Of a stretch of 7,945 bases of DNA, positions 6,517 through 7,945 are shown piece by piece. The DNA comes from JAFHCF01 sp048497495 (GTDB taxonomy: Bacteria > Pseudomonadota > Alphaproteobacteria > Rhizobiales > Ancalomicrobiaceae). The notes under the pieces were generated by a model. That model made no database searches and had not been told where the DNA came from. It was given only the letters and a program-made list of their open reading frames with translations. Both the position numbers and the translations under genes were made by a program. The stretch spans positions 1-7,945 of the forward strand of contig JAFHCF010000113.1 of NCBI GenBank assembly GCA_048497495.1, given 5' to 3'. Position 1 is the stretch's first letter. Every line of letters starts with the position of its first letter.

Positions 6517-7362
6517 ATGCGCTTCGAGGGCACCAACGACTATGTCGCCACGGAAGATCTTCGGATCGCCGTCAACGCCGCCATCACCCTGGAGCGCCCG
6601 CTCCTGGTCAAGGGCGAGCCCGGCACCGGCAAGACCGTGCTGGCCCGCGAGATCGCCGGCGCCCTCGGGCTGCCCTTGATCGAATGGCACGTCAAGTCGA
6701 CCACCAAGGCGGCGCAGGGCCTCTACGAATACGACGCGGTGTCGCGCCTACGCGACGGCCAGATCGGCGACGAGCGGGTCAAGGACATCCGCAACTACAT
6801 CAAGCGCGGCAAGCTCTGGGACGCCTTCACCGCCGAGACCCGGCCGGTGCTGCTGATCGACGAGATCGACAAGGCCGACATCGAATTCCCCAACGATCTC
6901 CTGCTCGAGATCGACCGCATGGAGTTCTACGTCTACGAGACCGGCGAGACGGTGAAGGCCCGCCGTCGCCCGGTGGTCATCGTCACCTCCAACAACGAGA
7001 AGGAACTGCCGGACGCCTTCCTGCGCCGCTGCTTCTTCCACTACATCCGCTTCCCCGACGCCGACACCATGACGGCGATCGTCGACGTCCACTTCCCCGG
7101 CCTGAAGAAGCGCCTGCTCGAGGAGGCGCTGCGCATCTTCTTCGCGGTGCGCGACGTGCCGGGCCTGAAGAAGAAGCCCTCGACCTCGGAACTGCTCGAC
7201 TGGATCAAGCTGCTGCTCAACGAGGACATCGACGAGACGGTGCTGCGCCAGACCGACCCGAGGAAGGTGATCCCGCCGCTCGCCGGCGCCCTGCTGAAGA
7301 ACGAACAGGACGTCCACCTGTTCGAGCGCCTCGCCTTCATCTCACGCCGCGACGGGCGGTGA
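6517..7362 (+). CDS. MoxR-family AAA+ ATPase (CoxD-like)
   Basis: The product has 281 residues and forms a single AAA+ domain of the MoxR group. Walker A is GEPGTGKT (33-40), Walker B is VLLIDE (111-116) followed by IDKAD, sensor 1 is the Asn pair in VTSNNEKELP (159-160), and the arginine finger candidates are in AFLRRC (Arg170-Arg171). The blocks KSTTKAAQGLYEYDAVSRLR and KKKPSTSELLDW are typical of the CoxD-like subgroup. These ATPases act as chaperones that remodel or mature protein complexes, usually with a VWA-domain partner; CoxD works in CO dehydrogenase active-site maturation. The ATG at 6517 has GGAGG (6508-6512) upstream and matches the family start. The target cannot be told from this window: no VWA gene follows, and no oxidase or dehydrogenase genes are visible. 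All catalytic residues are present, so it should be active. Confidence 0.9.
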   Translation: MRFEGTNDYVATEDLRIAVNAAITLERPLLVKGEPGTGKTVLAREIAGALGLPLIEWHVKSTTKAAQGLYEYDAVSRLRDGQIGDERVKDIRNYIKRGKLWDAFTAETRPVLLIDEIDKADIEFPNDLLLEIDRMEFYVYETGETVKARRRPVVIVTSNNEKELPDAFLRRCFFHYIRFPDADTMTAIVDVHFPGLKKRLLEEALRIFFAVRDVPGLKKKPSTSELLDWIKLLLNEDIDETVLRQTDPRKVIPPLAGALLKNEQDVHLFERLAFISRRDGR

Positions 7363-7387
7363 GGCCGGACACGAGAGATCTCACCAC

Positions 7388-7945
7388 ATGGCCACGCTCG
7401 GTTTCATCCTGACGGCGCTGACGATCCTCCTCACTCCGGGGCCGACCAACACGATCCTCGCAGCTTCGGGCGCGGCGCTCGGCCTGCGCGGCGCCGTTCT
7501 GCTGCCGCTCGCCGAGGCGCTCGGCTACACGATCGCCATCTCGATCTTCCTTGCCGCCGCCGACGTGCTCGCCCATGTACCGCTCGGCATGTCGATCCTC
7601 AGAGGTGTCGCGGCGGTGTGGTTGCTGATCTCGGCAATACGGCTGTGGTCACGCCCGATGGTCCCCGGCCTCGCCGAGCGCCGCGGGCTCTTCGCCCGCG
7701 TTCTGGTGACGACGATGCTCAACCCCAAGGCCATGCTGGTCGGCACCATCGTCGTGCCGAGCCTGAGCCCCGAGGCGCCGGTCGTGGCGGTCGCGACCTT
7801 CGTCGGCCTGTCGACGCTCGCCGGCCTCGGCTGGACGGTCCTCGGCACACTGGTGCCGCCGACCCTGCGACGGCATTCCTATCGCGGCGCGGCACTGATC
7901 GTCGCCGGCTTCGCCTTCGCCGCCGCCCTCGGCGCCATCCATGGC
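7388..7945 (+). CDS. LysE/RhtB-family amino acid exporter (3' truncated by window edge)
   Basis: The frame is open from the ATG at 7388 to the window end, giving 186 residues of a very hydrophobic protein; family members are about 200-230 residues, so only a short tail is missing. TPGPTNTIL (residues 16-24) is the hallmark of the LysE/RhtB superfamily, and LNPKAMLVG (111-119) is its second conserved block at the start of the middle helices. Likely membrane segments are around residues 4-25, 37-60, 68-87, 103-124, 131-156 and 167-185. These inner-membrane carriers export amino acids or related small molecules using the proton gradient; the substrate cannot be predicted here. The gene begins 25 bases after the ATPase stop, so the two are probably cotranscribed. 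GAGAG at 7373-7377 is a modest ribosome site. A functional link to the ATPase is not evident. Confidence 0.87.
   Translation, partial: MATLGFILTALTILLTPGPTNTILAASGAALGLRGAVLLPLAEALGYTIAISIFLAAADVLAHVPLGMSILRGVAAVWLLISAIRLWSRPMVPGLAERRGLFARVLVTTMLNPKAMLVGTIVVPSLSPEAPVVAVATFVGLSTLAGLGWTVLGTLVPPTLRRHSYRGAALIVAGFAFAAALGAIHG

Noticed and set aside
7375..7382. GAGATCTC palindrome between the ATPase and exporter genes
   Set aside because: Eight bases is too short to claim an operator, and it overlaps the exporter's ribosome site region.
7337..7942. Three - strand open frames opposite the exporter gene
   Set aside because: The + strand frame from 7388 encodes a recognisable LysE/RhtB protein with its motifs; the opposite frames are charged, low-complexity shadows.

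Overview
The window is GC-rich (about two thirds G+C by eye) and carries a flagellar gene block that points to an alphaproteobacterium. The main evidence is the overlapping flbT-flaF pair directly behind a flagellin gene. FlbT and FlaF are flagellin-expression regulators known from Caulobacter, Brucella, rhizobia and relatives. Hyphomicrobiales is my best guess for the order, but this is inferred from gene content and protein look alone.

Layout, left to right. Positions 2-208 are the 3' end of a flagellin gene on the + strand, closed by a strong GC hairpin at 241-267. flbT (408-827) and flaF (784-1149) follow on the same strand, overlapping by 44 bases. Converging on them from the - strand is a tight three-gene unit transcribed as flgE (hook, 6163-4838), flgK (4797-2929) and flgL (2905-1406); FlgK and FlgL are the two hook-filament junction proteins. 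A hairpin at 1188-1215, between the convergent units, has a T-rich tail only in the flgEKL direction. Upstream of flgE, in a 353-base gene-free stretch (6164-6516), lies a good sigma-54 type -24/-12 promoter candidate pointing into flgE. Inverted repeats about 110-155 bases further upstream sit where an enhancer-binding activator would be expected.

On the other side of that gap, reading right, are a MoxR/CoxD-type AAA+ ATPase (6517-7362) and, 25 bases later, a LysE/RhtB-type amino acid exporter cut by the window end (7388-7945). The VWA-domain partner that usually follows this ATPase is not there. These two genes look unrelated to the flagellum.

The flagellar genes form one functional story: FlgE builds the hook, FlgK and FlgL cap it and form the junction, flagellin forms the filament, and FlbT/FlaF tune flagellin production after transcription. 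I see no mobile element, CRISPR array, tRNA or rRNA, and no clearly undescribed system. The most interesting items are regulatory: the sigma-54 candidate with its upstream repeats, a palindrome before flbT, and the unusually AT-rich interior of flbT.
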